Source: Hevea brasiliensis (lineage: Eukaryota > Streptophyta > Magnoliopsida > Malpighiales > Euphorbiaceae). From it: a stretch of 64,000 nt of DNA. A model generated the notes under the pieces. That model searched no databases. It was not told where the DNA came from and saw nothing but the letters and a program-made list of their open reading frames with translations. Both the position numbers and the translations under genes were made by a program. The stretch covers positions 61,298,735 to 61,362,734 of the forward strand of contig NC_079503.1 in NCBI RefSeq assembly GCF_030052815.1, given 5' to 3'. Positions 35,803 through 47,280 of the stretch are shown here, in pieces (positions within the stretch are counted from its first letter, which is position 1; every line of letters begins with the position of its first letter).

Positions 35803-37068
35803 ATGGACCCTTCGTCTCAGAGGGCAGTCGAGGAGGAAGTGGAGAGTCATGTTCCACCTGCAGTAGCAGCTGAGACTGGGGGCATGAGAGAATCTGCTCC
35901 GCCAGCTCAAGCAGAGCCTGCTCAGCCTCCACAGGCCATGTTCCAGCAAATGGCCGACTTCTTTAAACAAATGGCCGGAGTAATGCCAGCACCACCACCA
36001 CCACCAGCTCCACAGCAGAAATCACACCTGGAAAGGCTAAGAAAGTTTGGGGCGGTGGATTTCTTCGGCAAGAGGGAAGATGACTCTGTTGCAGCCGAAA
36101 ATTGGTTGAACAGAACGGGCAGAGTCTTAAAACAACTCCACTGCACCCCAAAGCAGAACTTAGAAGCTGTTGTATCCTTGTTACAAGACGATGCCTACGA
36201 GTGGTGGGACACCGTGTCCAGTGAAGTGCAGATAGAAACTGTAACTTGGGACTTCTTTCTTTCAGAATTTAAGAAGAAATATGTGGGTACTGTATATCTG
36301 GAAGAGAGAAGAAGAGAGTTTATTAACCTGAGGCAGAGACAGCTGTCAGTGGCCGAATATGAGAAGGAGTTTGTTCGATTGAGCCGCTATGGAAGGGAGA
36401 TAGTCCCAAATGAAGCTGAACGATGCAAGAGATTTGAAGAGGGACTAAATGACAACATCAAGATCCAGCTCACTGCCTTGGGAATCACAGAATTTAGCAA
36501 GCTAGTGGAAGCTGCAATAAGAGTTGAAAAAGTGAGAATCAGTGAGCAGACCAGAAGGGAGAGACAGCAGAAGAGGACCGGTCGGTCTAGCTCACCTGCA
36601 TTTGGAAAGAAGTTCAAGGGTCCTCCGCACGAGTTCGGGTCAACCACGTGGTCGTGGTCAGTCCGAGGCCTGTGCCACGATTCACCCCTAGGAGAGGTCG
36701 GTCCACACCATCGGTGGGCGGCTCTCCGAGGATGGGGTTCAGGACCAGCCCCAACATCTTCTGCATGTCCACACCGCCTTAAATGGCACAAGGGAGTGTT
36801 GGAGAGTAATCGTGCTGCTTGAGATGTGGGTCGTGAGCATCACCGAGAAATTGTCCACGCAGAACCACTACAATCGCTCCAACACAAGCGAGCAGACACG
36901 CTCTGCACCACAGAGAGGTAGAAAATCTGGTAAATCTGAGGCTGTTGGACCATCACAGAGGCCTGCATCTGAGCCAGCAGAGAGGCCAGATAACAGACCA
37001 CCTGCCAGAAATTATGCCTTGAGAGCTCAGGAGGAGCAAGATGCCCCGGACGTCATCAGGGGTACGTT
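35803..37068 (+). pseudogene. Element C gag
   Basis: Starts MDPSSQRAVEEEVES, open for 339 codons to 36822. Residues about 60-70 are a Pro stretch. About 90-220 is the Ty3-type gag (capsid) domain: AENWLNRTGRVLKQLHC, LLQDDAYEWWDTV, EFKKKYV and RRREFINLRQRQLSVAEYEK. A basic tail follows (RRERQQKRTGRSSS). After about residue 270 the frame is shifted; the expected zinc knuckle is still visible near 36809-36860 as CLRCGS and NCPRR-like pieces in different frames, so it cannot be made in one protein. It ends at RGTF, where D is inserted (37069). Confidence 0.9.
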
Positions 37069-38568
37069 TGTAACACCCCCGTTGTATAGCCTGGTATATT
37101 TCACTGTTCCGGAGACCAGTGTCGGTCCGGACAATTATTGGGATTAGAGCCACACCTAAGACAATTTGAGAAGCCATAAACACAAATAATTAGTAATGTT
37201 TAATTAGTTAACTATAAATAAGAAAAACAGAACATAAGAGGTTAAGCAGCCGAGAGTCACAGCGATGAGTGACCTCCTGAACGCTATGAAGTCATTTTAA
37301 ACTCAAATTTCGAACCGTAAAAAGTGACGCTGCGGTCCTTAGGACCCTTATGAACACAGTGGAAAAGAGAAAATCACAAAAAAGAACTCTTAAGTTAGTC
37401 AAATAATTAGGTCAGGGAGCCGGAAGAAATATTGGATTATTTGCAAACCGGGATGAACCGGCGAGGGGCAATTTGGTCAATTGACCCCGACAGCTGACTC
37501 CTGACCTAACTGTCAAATAAAAACGGAGAAAAGAAAATTTCAGAATCAAGAATTAAATTAAAGAACTAATAGAAAAAAATAAATAGAAAAAAAAAGAAAA
37601 AGAAAAGAAAGAAGTTAGAAAAGTCAAAGATGATGTCATAAAAGATTAATTAAGTTATTTTATTAATTTGGGAATTTTGGTCTTCAAAAATGGATAAAAA
37701 TAAAAATTCAAAAACATTTTTTTTTGCTTCTTCTTTTGCTTTTCCCGTAGCTCTCTCCTCTCCCTCTCTTCTTATGTTGTTCCACCATTTTTAAGCAAGA
37801 AAAGCTTGGAATTCTTGGTTCCTTTCCATAAATCCTCTAAATCCCAACCTAGAAATTTTATTTACCAACCATAATAACTCTCATAAGGACTTCTTTAAAG
37901 CTTGTTATTACTACTTAAGAAGGAGATTTCAAGAAGAAAGAAGAGCAAAGGTTAGGGTTTTGAAGCTTTAAGTGAGGTTAGCATATCAAACTCTTTATTT
38001 TTCCATTTAAATGCATGTTTAGGTAATTAAGTGAGCTTAGAACTTGATTTAAATGAAACAAATATGGGAGAGGGACCAAACTGAAATTTGGGCAGCTTGA
38101 AAGGAGTATGATTTACATGAAATTGATGCATTAGAATGAATTTAAAAGCTTTGATTAGTTGAATGGTTAAGGTTAAGTGCACTAGTTATGGTTAAATGCA
38201 AGAGTTAGTGAGTTTAGGGTTTCAATGCAAGGGTTTATGAATCAAAAATTGGAGAAATGCATAAATGGCATATTTGACCTATTGTGAAATGAAATAATGA
38301 TCAATTAGGACCAAATAAATTGTATGGGAATGGTGGAAAATTTAGCTAAATTCGTAGGTCAATGGTCATGCTGCTGGCAGCATGACCAAACCCACTTTGA
38401 AGGACCAAAACTCAAATTTTACAAGCCTAATGGATATGCCACCAATTGGAGATGAAAATAGACATAAAAGAGCACAACTTTCATTAAGGAACCATGACCA
38501 AAAACTGACTAAAACTTGGTGAAACAATTGACCAAAGTGAGTTGATAGCAGGCTGCCCTGCACCAAAC

Positions 38569-38601
38569 TGACCAAATGAACAGTAACTGTTCATTTGGTC
38601 A
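38569..38601 (+). other. 33-bp perfect palindrome in LTR D
   Basis: Sixteen-base arms (38569-38584 and 38586-38601) around a single A. The left arm reads TGACCAAATGAACAGT and the right arm is its exact reverse complement. Confidence 0.95.
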
Positions 38602-40069
38602 TAACTCGAGCTAGGTAGGTCAAATTGATCTGAAATTTTACCAGCAATTAGATATGATATAGACCTAAAACTTTCATGAAGAACACCAACCCAAATTAGG
38701 CCATTAACTCATTCAAATCATTGAGCAAAGTTAAAATTACTGTACTGAAACTCTGCAGAATTTTCAGTTGAGCAGCAAGGTTTGGATGGCTATAACTCTC
38801 TCTAGAAAACTCGGATTTAGGCGATTCTTGAACCGATGGAAACCTAAGACATAGTAGAACATTTCATCTGAAGAAAGTTAGACTAAATTATGAACTTAAC
38901 TTGATCAAATTACTGACCAAAGTTAGACAAAAAATCTGCCAGCACCTAAATTGCAGTATGAACAGTGCACGTGAACAGTAAACTTATTTTGGCCATAACT
39001 TGAGCTACAAAACTCCGATTGAGGTGATCCAAAAATGAGAATACACTTTAGACAATAAGGAACATTTTCTATGAAGGAAGTTTTGTCAAATTCCAATAGT
39101 AGATCGACCAATGGAATAGTGCAACTTCGGAGCACAAAACCGAAAATTGGCAATTTTGCCAAAATGACCTATGCTTTGAAAAAGTGACCAAAACCAACAA
39201 GTTTAATGAACAAAATGTGGTATGTGGGTGAAGTTGAAGTTCCCATACCTATTAATCCATAGAAAGTCAATTATTTGACTTGAATAGTGCAGTGAATAGT
39301 AACCCGAAACACAAAATTTCGAGAACGTCGAATTTAACACGTTAGAGCTAGGTAAATGTGAAGCTAAGTTTATTTTGGGTTTATTTTAAATTCTAGTACT
39401 GAAACATTGTAAAATTTCATGTTTCAGTGGAAAAGAATACCGGGACAGAACCCGAGGAGTCGAGTCAGGGCCAACAGGCGACTCGTTTGAGGTTTGTGCA
39501 CAATAAACCCTATTTAAGCATTTTACTCTTGAAAAATTGATTTAGCATGCGTTATGAACATATGAACTTTTGTGTTGCCACCTTGTGATCAAATTGTAAC
39601 TTTGGAAATTGATTTGATTTTTGTATGCAATATTTGAATGAAATGTTTGAAATGGATTTTATGTTCACACTTAGCATGACAAAGATCACATTTCCTCCTC
39701 CATTTATGGGGTTGAGATCGTTTATTTTCCTCCCTCTCTGGCTTGCCAGTTAAGGTTGTAGATCGGATGAGTACTCATTAGCTAGCTAGCCACCTCCCTC
39801 ATTGATTTCGATTAATGGGGTTGAGATTGCTTTGTCGTGGTGTACAACACGGCATTGATCGGAAATTTTGTGTCATGGCTTAAGTTGTGTACGACTTTGG
39901 CAACACTGTGTTTACGCAATTGTTTGACTAAACTGTTGTTTAATATATTATTTGACAAAATGAGTTGTTATGAGCTTTGATATTTGTGAAATGTGATTGT
40001 GAAGTATTCAAATTATGTTTCATCAATAAATGATTTATGTATCGCATTTTAAAGTTTTATTGTGCACCA

Positions 40070-40111
40070 CTGAGTATGTTTATACTCAGCGATAGTTTAA
40101 TTTACTGTTGC
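40070..40111 (+). other. Twin stem-loop of LTR D
   Basis: Stem 1 CTGAGTAT/ATACTCAG (40070-40077 with 40082-40089, loop GTTT) after GCACCA. Stem 2 GCGATAG/CTGTTGC (40089-40095 with 40105-40111) with two G-U pairs. Confidence 0.82.
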
Positions 40112-40668
40112 AGATAAGAGCAAGGAAAAAGCAGCAGAGTGAGCTGCTACTGAGTTGAAGATCACATCAAGCTTTTGTACGGGTATTGTTTTATACCCTT
40201 ATGGTTATTTTGATGTAAATACTGTAATGTCATAAGTATCAATGTAAATTGAGCAGTTGTAAATAAATTGTAATAATATTATTTTGGGTTTGTTTCTGTA
40301 AATTTAATATTTGTAAATATGAATTTTCTACTTTATGTTTTGTAAATGAAGATATTAAATACTTTGAGATGAGAAATCTTGAATTGTATTGTGAAATTAT
40401 TTGAAGTGCCTTGATTGAGTTGATTTGAGAATTATTGGTGGTTGGGAGTTGTGAAATATTTTTGGAAGTGCTTTTTTTTTCAGGTATTTGAAGAACTGGT
40501 TTCTCAAAATACAGAGGGAACTCTGTCAAAATTTTTATAAAAATTGCGGTAAAATTTAAAGGGACAAAATTTTTTACTAGTATTTAAACTTTGAATAAAT
40601 AGTTTTTAATTTCTATCAAAATGCTCACCACTTCCAAAATGTAAGAAAATTGTTTTAAAATCCCTTTT

Positions 40669-40722
40669 AGGGTACTTAATGAGTTATCGGTAGGCGAAGT
40701 TCGGTAGTTCATTAAGTATTCT
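40669..40722 (+). other. U5 stem-loop of LTR D
   Basis: Arms AGGGTACTTAATGA (40669-40682) and TCATTAAGTATTCT (40709-40722) pair at all 14 positions, two of them G-U. The loop contains TTATCGGTAGGCGAAG. Confidence 0.85.
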
Positions 40723-40763
40723 ATAGGATCATGTTATGCCTTACGGAGGGGTAAGGTGTGACA

Positions 40764-41129
40764 ATGTTCTCCCTCTACAATACTCCTGTGCATGCATTGG
40801 TGGATCCAGGATCCACTCATTCCTACATTTGCATTAACTTACCCGTAGAAAGGGGGATACTAGTAGGGGAGAGTGACCAAGACATTCTGGTCACTAATCC
40901 ATTGGGCCACAGTGTGGTAGTGAACAAAGTATACAAGGGTTGCCCGTTGAGGATTCAGGGGTATGAATTCTTGGCGCACTGATTGAGTTGCCTTTCCATG
41001 AGTTTGACGTGATATTGGGAATGGGTGGTTGTCACGTCATCGTGCAATAGTTGATTGCAAATTGAAGAGAATTTCTCTAAAAACTTCAGAGGGTAATGAG
41101 ATCACGATTGTGGGGAAAGGACAGATTTC
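40764..41129 (+). pseudogene. Element C protease
   Basis: Retropepsin-like aspartic protease start: YNTPVHALVDPGSTHSYIC. The DPGST triad region is as in many plant chromoviruses that have Pro instead of Ser/Thr after the catalytic Asp. Open to the stop at 40980, then broken; DVILGM, the usual second conserved block, is readable in another frame near 41009. The protein start is separated from gag by D. Confidence 0.85.
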
Positions 41130-42452
41130 TTGTCCAATGTCATCTCAGCCACAGTTGCAAGAAGAATGATGAGAAAAGGCTGTGAAGCCTACCTAGCACA
41201 TGTGGTGGATACTAGGCAGGCTAAGCCAAACCTGAGTGACATACCCACAGTGAGAGACTTCCCAAAGGTATTTCCTGAAGAGTTGCCTGGTTTGCCACCA
41301 GAAAGGGAAGTCGAATTTGCTATTGAGACACTGCCGGGTACAGCTCCTTATAGGATGGCACCCACGGAATTGAGAGAGTTGAAAACTCAGTTGCAAGAGT
41401 TGCTTGATAAGGGGTTCATACGCCCCAGTGTGTCACCATGGGGAGCTCCAGTGCTGTTTGTGAAAAAGAAGGATGGGACTTTGAGGCTATGCATTGATTA
41501 CCGACAGTTGAATAAAGTGACTGTGAAGAATAAATATCTGTTGCCTAGAATTGATGATCTGTTTGATCAGTTGAAGGGAGCAGGAGTATTTTCTAAGATT
41601 GATCTCAGATCAGGGTATCATCAGTTGAGGGTGAAGGATGTAGATGTGCCCAAGACTGCATTCAGGACCCGATACGGGCATTATGAGTTTCTGGTGATGC
41701 CCTTTGGCTTAACAAATGCACCAGCGGCATGCATGGACCTTATGAACCGTATCTTCCATCCATACCTAGATCGGTTCGTAGTGGTCTTTATTGATGATAT
41801 TTTGGTGTATTCCAAGACCAGGGAAGAACATGATGAGCATTTGAGGATTGTTCTGCAAACCCTGAGAGAAAAGAAGCTGTATGCTAAGTTGTCCAAGAGT
41901 GACTTTTGGCTGAATGAGATTGCATTCCTTGGACACATAGTGTCAGCTGATGGGATTAGGGTGGATCCCAAGAAAATAGAAGCAGTGATGGAATGGAAGC
42001 CTCCCAGGAATACAACTGAGGTCAGAAGCTTCTTGGGGCTAGCTGGGTATTACAGAAGATTTGTGAAGGGATTTTCCCTAATAGCTGCTCCAATGACCAA
42101 GTTACTACACAAGAATGTCAAATTTGACTGGAATGACAAGTGTCAAACCAGCTTTGAGAAGTTGAAGGCTATGTTGACAGAGGCACTAGTGTTAACACAG
42201 CCAGTGTCAGGAAAGGACTTCGTGGTCTACAGTGATGCTTCTCATAATGGGTTAGGGTGTGTATTGATGCAAGAGGGGAAAGTGATCGCTTATGCTTCCA
42301 GACAGCTAAGGCCACATGAACAGAACTACCCTACCTATGATCTAGAGCTCGCAGCAATTATCTTCGCACTGAAGATATGGAGGCATTACTTGTATGGGGA
42401 AAAGTGCTACATTTACATGGACCACAAAAGTCTGAAATACTTGCCAACCTGA
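41130..42452 (+). pseudogene. Element C reverse transcriptase and RNase H
   Basis: Longest open frame in the window, 440 codons. RT blocks: [19 protein letters not shown] (about 50), [46 protein letters not shown] (motif A), [17 protein letters not shown], catalytic FIDD at residues 220-223 (41787-41798) in [13 protein letters not shown], and [11 protein letters not shown]. Then RNase [31 protein letters not shown] and [10 protein letters not shown]. Nothing looks wrong in the catalytic residues. TGA at 42450 cuts it at the end of RNase H; the following bases carry further stops and frame changes up to 42500. Confidence 0.93.
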
Positions 42453-42497
42453 AGGAGCTCAACCTTAGACAGGCGATGGATTGAGTTCTGAAGGATT

Positions 42498-43329
42498 ATG
42501 ACTGTAATTGACTACCATCACAGGAAGGCAAATGTGGTTGCTGATGCTTTGAGCAGGAAGTCCATCACAGCTTTGAGATCATTGAATGCCCGTCTATCTT
42601 TGATTCGAGATGGAGCTATTTTGGCTGAGTTGCAAGTGAGGCCAAACCTGCTACAACAGATTTTGGATGGGCAAATGGCAGATGGAAAATTAACGGCCAT
42701 TATGAGCAAAATCCCAGAAGGAAAAGCAACTGATTATGAGGTGAAGGTAAATGGGTGTCTGTATTACAAAGTAAGACTGTGTGTACCTGATGATTTTGAA
42801 TTGAATTCCAATATTCTAAAAGATGCACACACTAGTGTATAAGCTATTCAACCAGGAAGTACAAAGATGTATCATGATCCAAGCTTGATTGGTGGCTGGT
42901 ATGAAGAAAGACATAGCCGACTATGTGACTAAATGCTTGACATGTCGGCAAGTCAAGGCGAACATCAAGTTCCATCGGGTTTGCTCTGACCTATACGCAT
43001 ACCTGAATGGAAATGGGATCGGGTCACCATGGATTTTGTAAGTGGCCTACCTCTCACCCGGAAGAAGCATGATGCAGCATGGGTAATAGTGGATAGATTG
43101 ACCAAGTCAGCACACTTTACGCGATTAGGGTGACTACTCCTTTGGAGAAGTTAGCAGAATTGTATATCAGTGAGATAGTTAGACTGCATGGAATTCCACT
43201 TTCCATCATATCTGATCGAGACCCACATCAAGATTCTGGAAGAAGTTGCATGAGTCCTTGGGTACACAACTCCACTTCAGCACAGCTTTCCATCCTCAGA
43301 TGGATGGGCAATCAGAAAGAGTAATCCAG
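42498..43329 (+). pseudogene. Element C integrase, N-terminal and core part
   Basis: Starts in the RNase H-integrase linker (KANVVADALSRKS). Zinc-binding and core pieces can be read in changing frames: CLTCRQVKA, then WDRVTMDFVSGLPLTRKKHD (first catalytic Asp, near 43030), VDRLTKSAHF, and [14 protein letters not shown] (second Asp, near 43215). The catalytic Glu region (QSERVIQ-like) is at 43307-43329 in another frame from the second Asp. At least four frame breaks, so it is inactive. Confidence 0.88.
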
Positions 43330-43403
43330 GTAAACAATTGAACCAATTGAATTAGTACAAATAATGAATTAAAATGATAACATTAACATGAAATATATGT
43401 CAG
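43330..43403 (+). other. Intron-like insert in the integrase core
   Basis: 74 bp, AT-rich, with GTAAAC at the left, a TTAAC branch-like site and ATGTCAG at the right. Taken out, the reading goes straight from the codons for VIQ to VLEDML, the usual core sequence. It contains stops and its length is not a multiple of three. Confidence 0.6.
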
Positions 43404-44141
43404 GTCCTTGAGGATATGCTGAGGAGTTGTGTCATTGAGTTTGAGGGAAGTTGGGATAGATACCTCCCACTGGCAGAATTTGCATACAACAATAGCTACC
43501 AAGCTAGTATCCAAATGGCTCCGTATGAAGCACTGTATGGGAGAAAATGTAGAACTCGGTGTCTTTGGACTGAATTGGCGAAGACAAGCGGTAGGGCGGA
43601 CACAGTGAAACAGTGAGGAGAAGGTAAAATCAATCAAAGCCAATATCAAAGTTGCCTCGCATGCATGAAATCGTATGCCGACCTGAAGAGAAAAGAAATA
43701 GAATATGGGGTGGGCGACAAAGTATTCCTCAAGGTGTCACCATGGAAGAAAGTGTTGAGGTTTGGAAGGAAAGGTAAGTTAAGCCCTAGGTTCATTGGCC
43801 CATATGAAGTTATTGAACGTGTGGGTCCAGTGGCCTATAGGCTAGCTTTACCACCAGAGCTGGACAAGATCCACAATGTGTTCCACGTGTCTATGGTCAG
43901 AAGATACCGCTCAGATCCTTCACATGTCATCTCCAGAGAAGAAATTGAAATACAGCCGGATTTGACATACGAAGAAGAACCTCTACGGATCTTGGCTCAG
44001 GAAGTGAAAGAGTTGAGAAACAAGCAAATTCCAATGGTGAAAGTGCTTTGGAGGCACCACAACACCGAGGAGGCAACTTGGGAAAGTGAAGAGACGATGA
44101 GGCAACAGTTCCCTCAACTGTTTGCATCAGGTAAATTTTGA
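43404..44141 (+). pseudogene. Element C integrase C-terminus and chromodomain
   Basis: 43416-43616 codes for the end of the integrase core (WDRYLPLAEFAYNNSYQASI, PYEALYGRKCRT). After a break at 43617-43664, the frame 43665-44141 has GDKVFLKVSPWKKVLRFGRK, then the GPY/F module (LSPRFIGPYEVIERVGPVAY, LHPxL-type PPELDKIHNVFHVSMVRRY). It ends with a chromodomain (about residues 105-155: EEEPLRILAQEVKELRNKQI, VKVLWRHHNTEEATWESEE) and a stop after FASGKF. Chromodomains steer integration to particular chromatin in this group (family knowledge). Confidence 0.92.
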
Positions 44142-44157
44142 GGACGAAATTTAAATT

Positions 44158-44170
44158 AGAGGGGAAGAGT
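44158..44170 (+). other. Element C polypurine tract
   Basis: AGAGGGGAAGAGT directly before the 3' LTR: the plus-strand primer site. Confidence 0.85.
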
Positions 44171-47100
44171 TGTAACACCCTCCCTGTATCAACTCCGTAC
44201 ATTCTACTGTTCCGGTGACCAGTGTCGGTCCGAACAGCTAGAACGTCTGGAAAAATATTTAAACTAAAGTCGGGAATCATAATTAACTCAAATATTAATA
44301 AGAAAAATTTAGTAAAAATTTTAGTAATAAAATACAACCGAGTTAAACGAGCCGGTGCCCAAGCGATGGGTAACCAGACGGAAGTTGCGGTTCTTGCAAC
44401 GAGGAGCCCTAGACCCGGGAGAAAAATTATAAAATAATTTTTGGGACTCCAGAGAAGGGTTATTGAGGTTCCCATGGCATTAGAATGCCAAGAAAATACC
44501 TAGAAAATTTTTTCAATCGGTACAGACAATTTTGACCCGTTAAGCCAAATGGAGGGCATTTTGGTCATTTCACTTTCCGAGGTGATTTTTGGCCGACTTG
44601 TCCAGTTGATTAAATAATTAATATGACATAAAATATGAATAAACATTACTAGAAATTAAATTGAACTTGAGTAGTGATGAAAAGAAAAGAAAAATCAAAG
44701 AAAAGCTTATTTATGACATCATGGTGATGTCATTAAGAAATTATGACCAATCACAATTAAGCCATCCTTTGACTAACTATTAAAAGAGATAATTGAGACT
44801 AAGAAATAAAAGAAAAACCAGCAGCCACCCCCTTTCCCATTCCAGCCGAAATCCCTATCCTTTCTCCCTCCATTAATCTTCAATCAAAAGCTTGATTTTT
44901 CCCTTGTTTACACCACAAAACCCTAACTTCTTTTCATTAAAGCTTTACCCCACATCTTAAACAAGCTCTTGGCAGCCAACAAGAGGAAAGAAATTGAAGT
45001 TTGGGGCTTGGAAAAATTCTGCCACTTGAGGTTAGTGCACCTATATCCATTAAACTCTTTATTTTCATGGTTTGGGACTTGAAACTAGTAAGAATTGTGA
45101 TTTAAATTAACAAAAACTTATGTGTATAACATCTTGAATTTCGGCTGCCCTAGCTATGGAATAGGGGGAAGTGTTTTGATGAGCTTAGAGTGAAATAGAA
45201 ACCATGTTGAAGTGATAAACATATGAGCAATGCATTGGTAGCTACTAAGATACATGGCATAAACCATGAATTTGAATTAGGGTTTGGAAAGGTGAAAATG
45301 TGACTTGGCCTAGGAAATTATTAGAGAGCATTTTAATGGTCAATTAGTGACCATTTTAGGTATTTTGACCAACAAAGGGACTAAAAAATAGGATTCCAAA
45401 GTGAGGTTGCAGGCTGCCCTAGGACAGCAGCAGAGGGACTGAAAATTCAGTCCACTTGCACTGCCATAACTTGGGCTGTGTTGATCCAATTGGTGTTTGG
45501 CCAATTGGACATGAAACTAGGCTTATAATGGCACATTTTTTCCGAAGAAACCATGCCCAAAAGACCAAGACAAGAGGACCAAAACTTGGCCCCAATCCGG
45601 ATACCCTGAACTGATTCTGCAGAATTGACTAAATGAACAGTAACTGTTCATTTGGCCATAACTCACTGTAGATTTGGTCAATTGACCTGGAATTTTTACA
45701 GCAACAAGTTAAGACATAGACAAACAACTTTCATAAAGGAACCTACCCCAAATTATGGCCAGAACCCATCCAACCAAGTGACTATAGTTACTGTTCATGT
45801 TACTGTAGATATGGTCAATTCTGCAGATTGGCAATCCGGCCAGCTGTGGTTTTTGGACCATATCTAGAGCTACAAAACTCCAAATGGAGTGATTCAAGAA
45901 AAGAAATTCAACTAGACAAAATAAGGAACAACTTTCATGTTTTATATTTCTTCAAATTCCCACAGTAACAGGGTCCAATGGAACAGTGAAGTTGACTCAC
46001 AAAAACTGAAAATTCTGCTTGTGTTGGTTTAAACTTTGAAATGGTATAAATGCTTAATGCCAACAAGTTTGGAATGCCAAATGTGGTATATTTGGGGTGC
46101 TAAAACCAATACACCCATTTTCTATCAAAAAGTCAACATTTTTGTTGACCAATGAGGTGAATAGTGACACTAAAACTTGAAATTCACAAATAAAAAAATT
46201 TAAAAGTTTCAAATGCCCTAGTATACCTAACAAGATTGGTTTGGATAGTTTGGCATGCCAATAGGGTTCAGTTAGCAGTACTGCACATGGCAATATGCCA
46301 TTCTGTGATTTTATGGCTTTTAGCCATTCTGACTTTGTATTGAGACTTGGCCTTGTGCCTGATATTATTCTGACATTGTTAGCCGCATTACACACGAGAT
46401 GCATATGTGACTGATGGTGTGACGGCCCGAGGTACTAGGTACCCAGTGCCAGTTTACCTGTTATCCAGTCCAGTCATCTAGTATAGGTTACTTGGGAACT
46501 ACATGAATGAAAGTGGACAAAGTAACGAAATGAATGGATATACAAATACAAAACAAACAAAACATCCACATGCAATACATATTTACTTCTTATTATTTCT
46601 TCTATTATATTATTGCACCACTAAGCATTATTGCTTAGCGCGTTGCTTTTGCCACGCGTAGGTACTGGAGATCCTGATCGTGAGCCCGAGAGACCACGGT
46701 GGGTGAGTCCATCCGCGCTTCCGCTCGATGTCCGTGTCACCTCAACTTCATGCATTGGTAGGACAATAGGTGTCATTTTGACATTTTGTAACTTAAATTT
46801 TGATTTTTCTTCATATGTAATTAAACTTGTGTAATGTATATTGATGTTTATGTAAATTATGAAAATTGTACTTGTGAATGGAAAAGTAAATGTTTACTTG
46901 TGATTTATATGTGATCATCACATGTGATGGATGATTGAGTACTGGAATTGAAATGTTGTTGAGATCTTAATGTTGAGATTTTGTTGATAAATTGAAGTTG
47001 GGATTGTTTGGAAATTATTGGAAGTGTTTTTAACAGGTTCCGAAGAACTGTTTTCTCCATTTTTTTTTCGGAACCTCAAATAAATAATAATTTCGATAAA

Positions 47101-47235
47101 TGGCTTAAATAAATCATATTTCATAAATTAGCTTCAAAAGCATGATATAAATTAGTTGAGGAATATTAGAGTGTGCCGGTACACCGTGTGGCATTACTTA
47201 CTCGGGTATACTGTACACGGGTAAGGGGTGTCACA
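44171..47235 (+). repeat. Element C 3' LTR
   Basis: 3065 bp, partner of 32576-35675. It keeps the donor-like site (45031), the palindrome in a slightly worn form (45631-45653) and the twin stem-loop (46621-46658). It has lost about 30 bp holding CCGGTACTCCGCCGG near 47062. Confidence 0.95.
46621..46658 (+). other. Twin stem-loop of C 3' LTR
   Basis: Identical to the 5' copy: CTAAGCA/TGCTTAG and CGCGT/ACGCG. Confidence 0.8.
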
Positions 47236-47241
47236 GCACCA

Positions 47242-47280
47242 CTGAGTTCACCACTCAGCGATAGCTTTGTATGCTGTCGC
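47242..47280 (+). other. Twin stem-loop of LTR B
   Basis: Stem 1 CTGAGT/ACTCAG (47242-47247 with 47253-47258). Stem 2 GCGATAGC/GCTGTCGC (47258-47265 with 47273-47280), eight pairs including one G-U. C integrated exactly at the GCACC in front of it. Confidence 0.82.

Larger units (their letters stand above)
37069..40763 (+). mobile_element. Solo LTR D (3.7 kb), nested in C
   Basis: TGTAACACCCCCG to GGTGTGACA. TSD ACGTT (37064-37068) and ATGTT (40764-40768), differing by one CpG to TpG change. Same superfamily and strand as C but a different subfamily, nearer to A and B in the U5 part. It separates gag from protease in C. Landmarks: donor GAG/GTTAGC at 37977, palindrome 38569-38601, twin stem-loop 40070-40111, U5 stem-loop 40669-40722, AAATAAAT-type signals near 40262. 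Confidence 0.93.
32576..47235 (+). mobile_element. Element C: full-length Tekay-like chromovirus retrotransposon
   Basis: A 14.66-kb Ty3/gypsy element including the 3.7-kb insert D. TSD GCACC at 32571-32575 and 47236-47240. LTRs 32576-35675 and 44171-47235. Met-tRNA PBS, gag, protease, RT, RNase H, integrase, C-terminal chromodomain and purine tract are all present. The LTR start TGTAACACCC, the domain order and the EEATWESEE chromodomain place it in the Tekay/Del group of chromoviruses (inferred). gag and pol have several frameshifts and stops, so it is not autonomous. It is the only member of its superfamily here with an internal region. Confidence 0.95.

Noticed and set aside
35803..44141. 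Endogenous pararetrovirus or envelope-bearing element
   Set aside because: Domain order, chromodomain, LTRs and PBS are those of a Ty3/gypsy chromovirus; no movement, coat or envelope-like protein seen.
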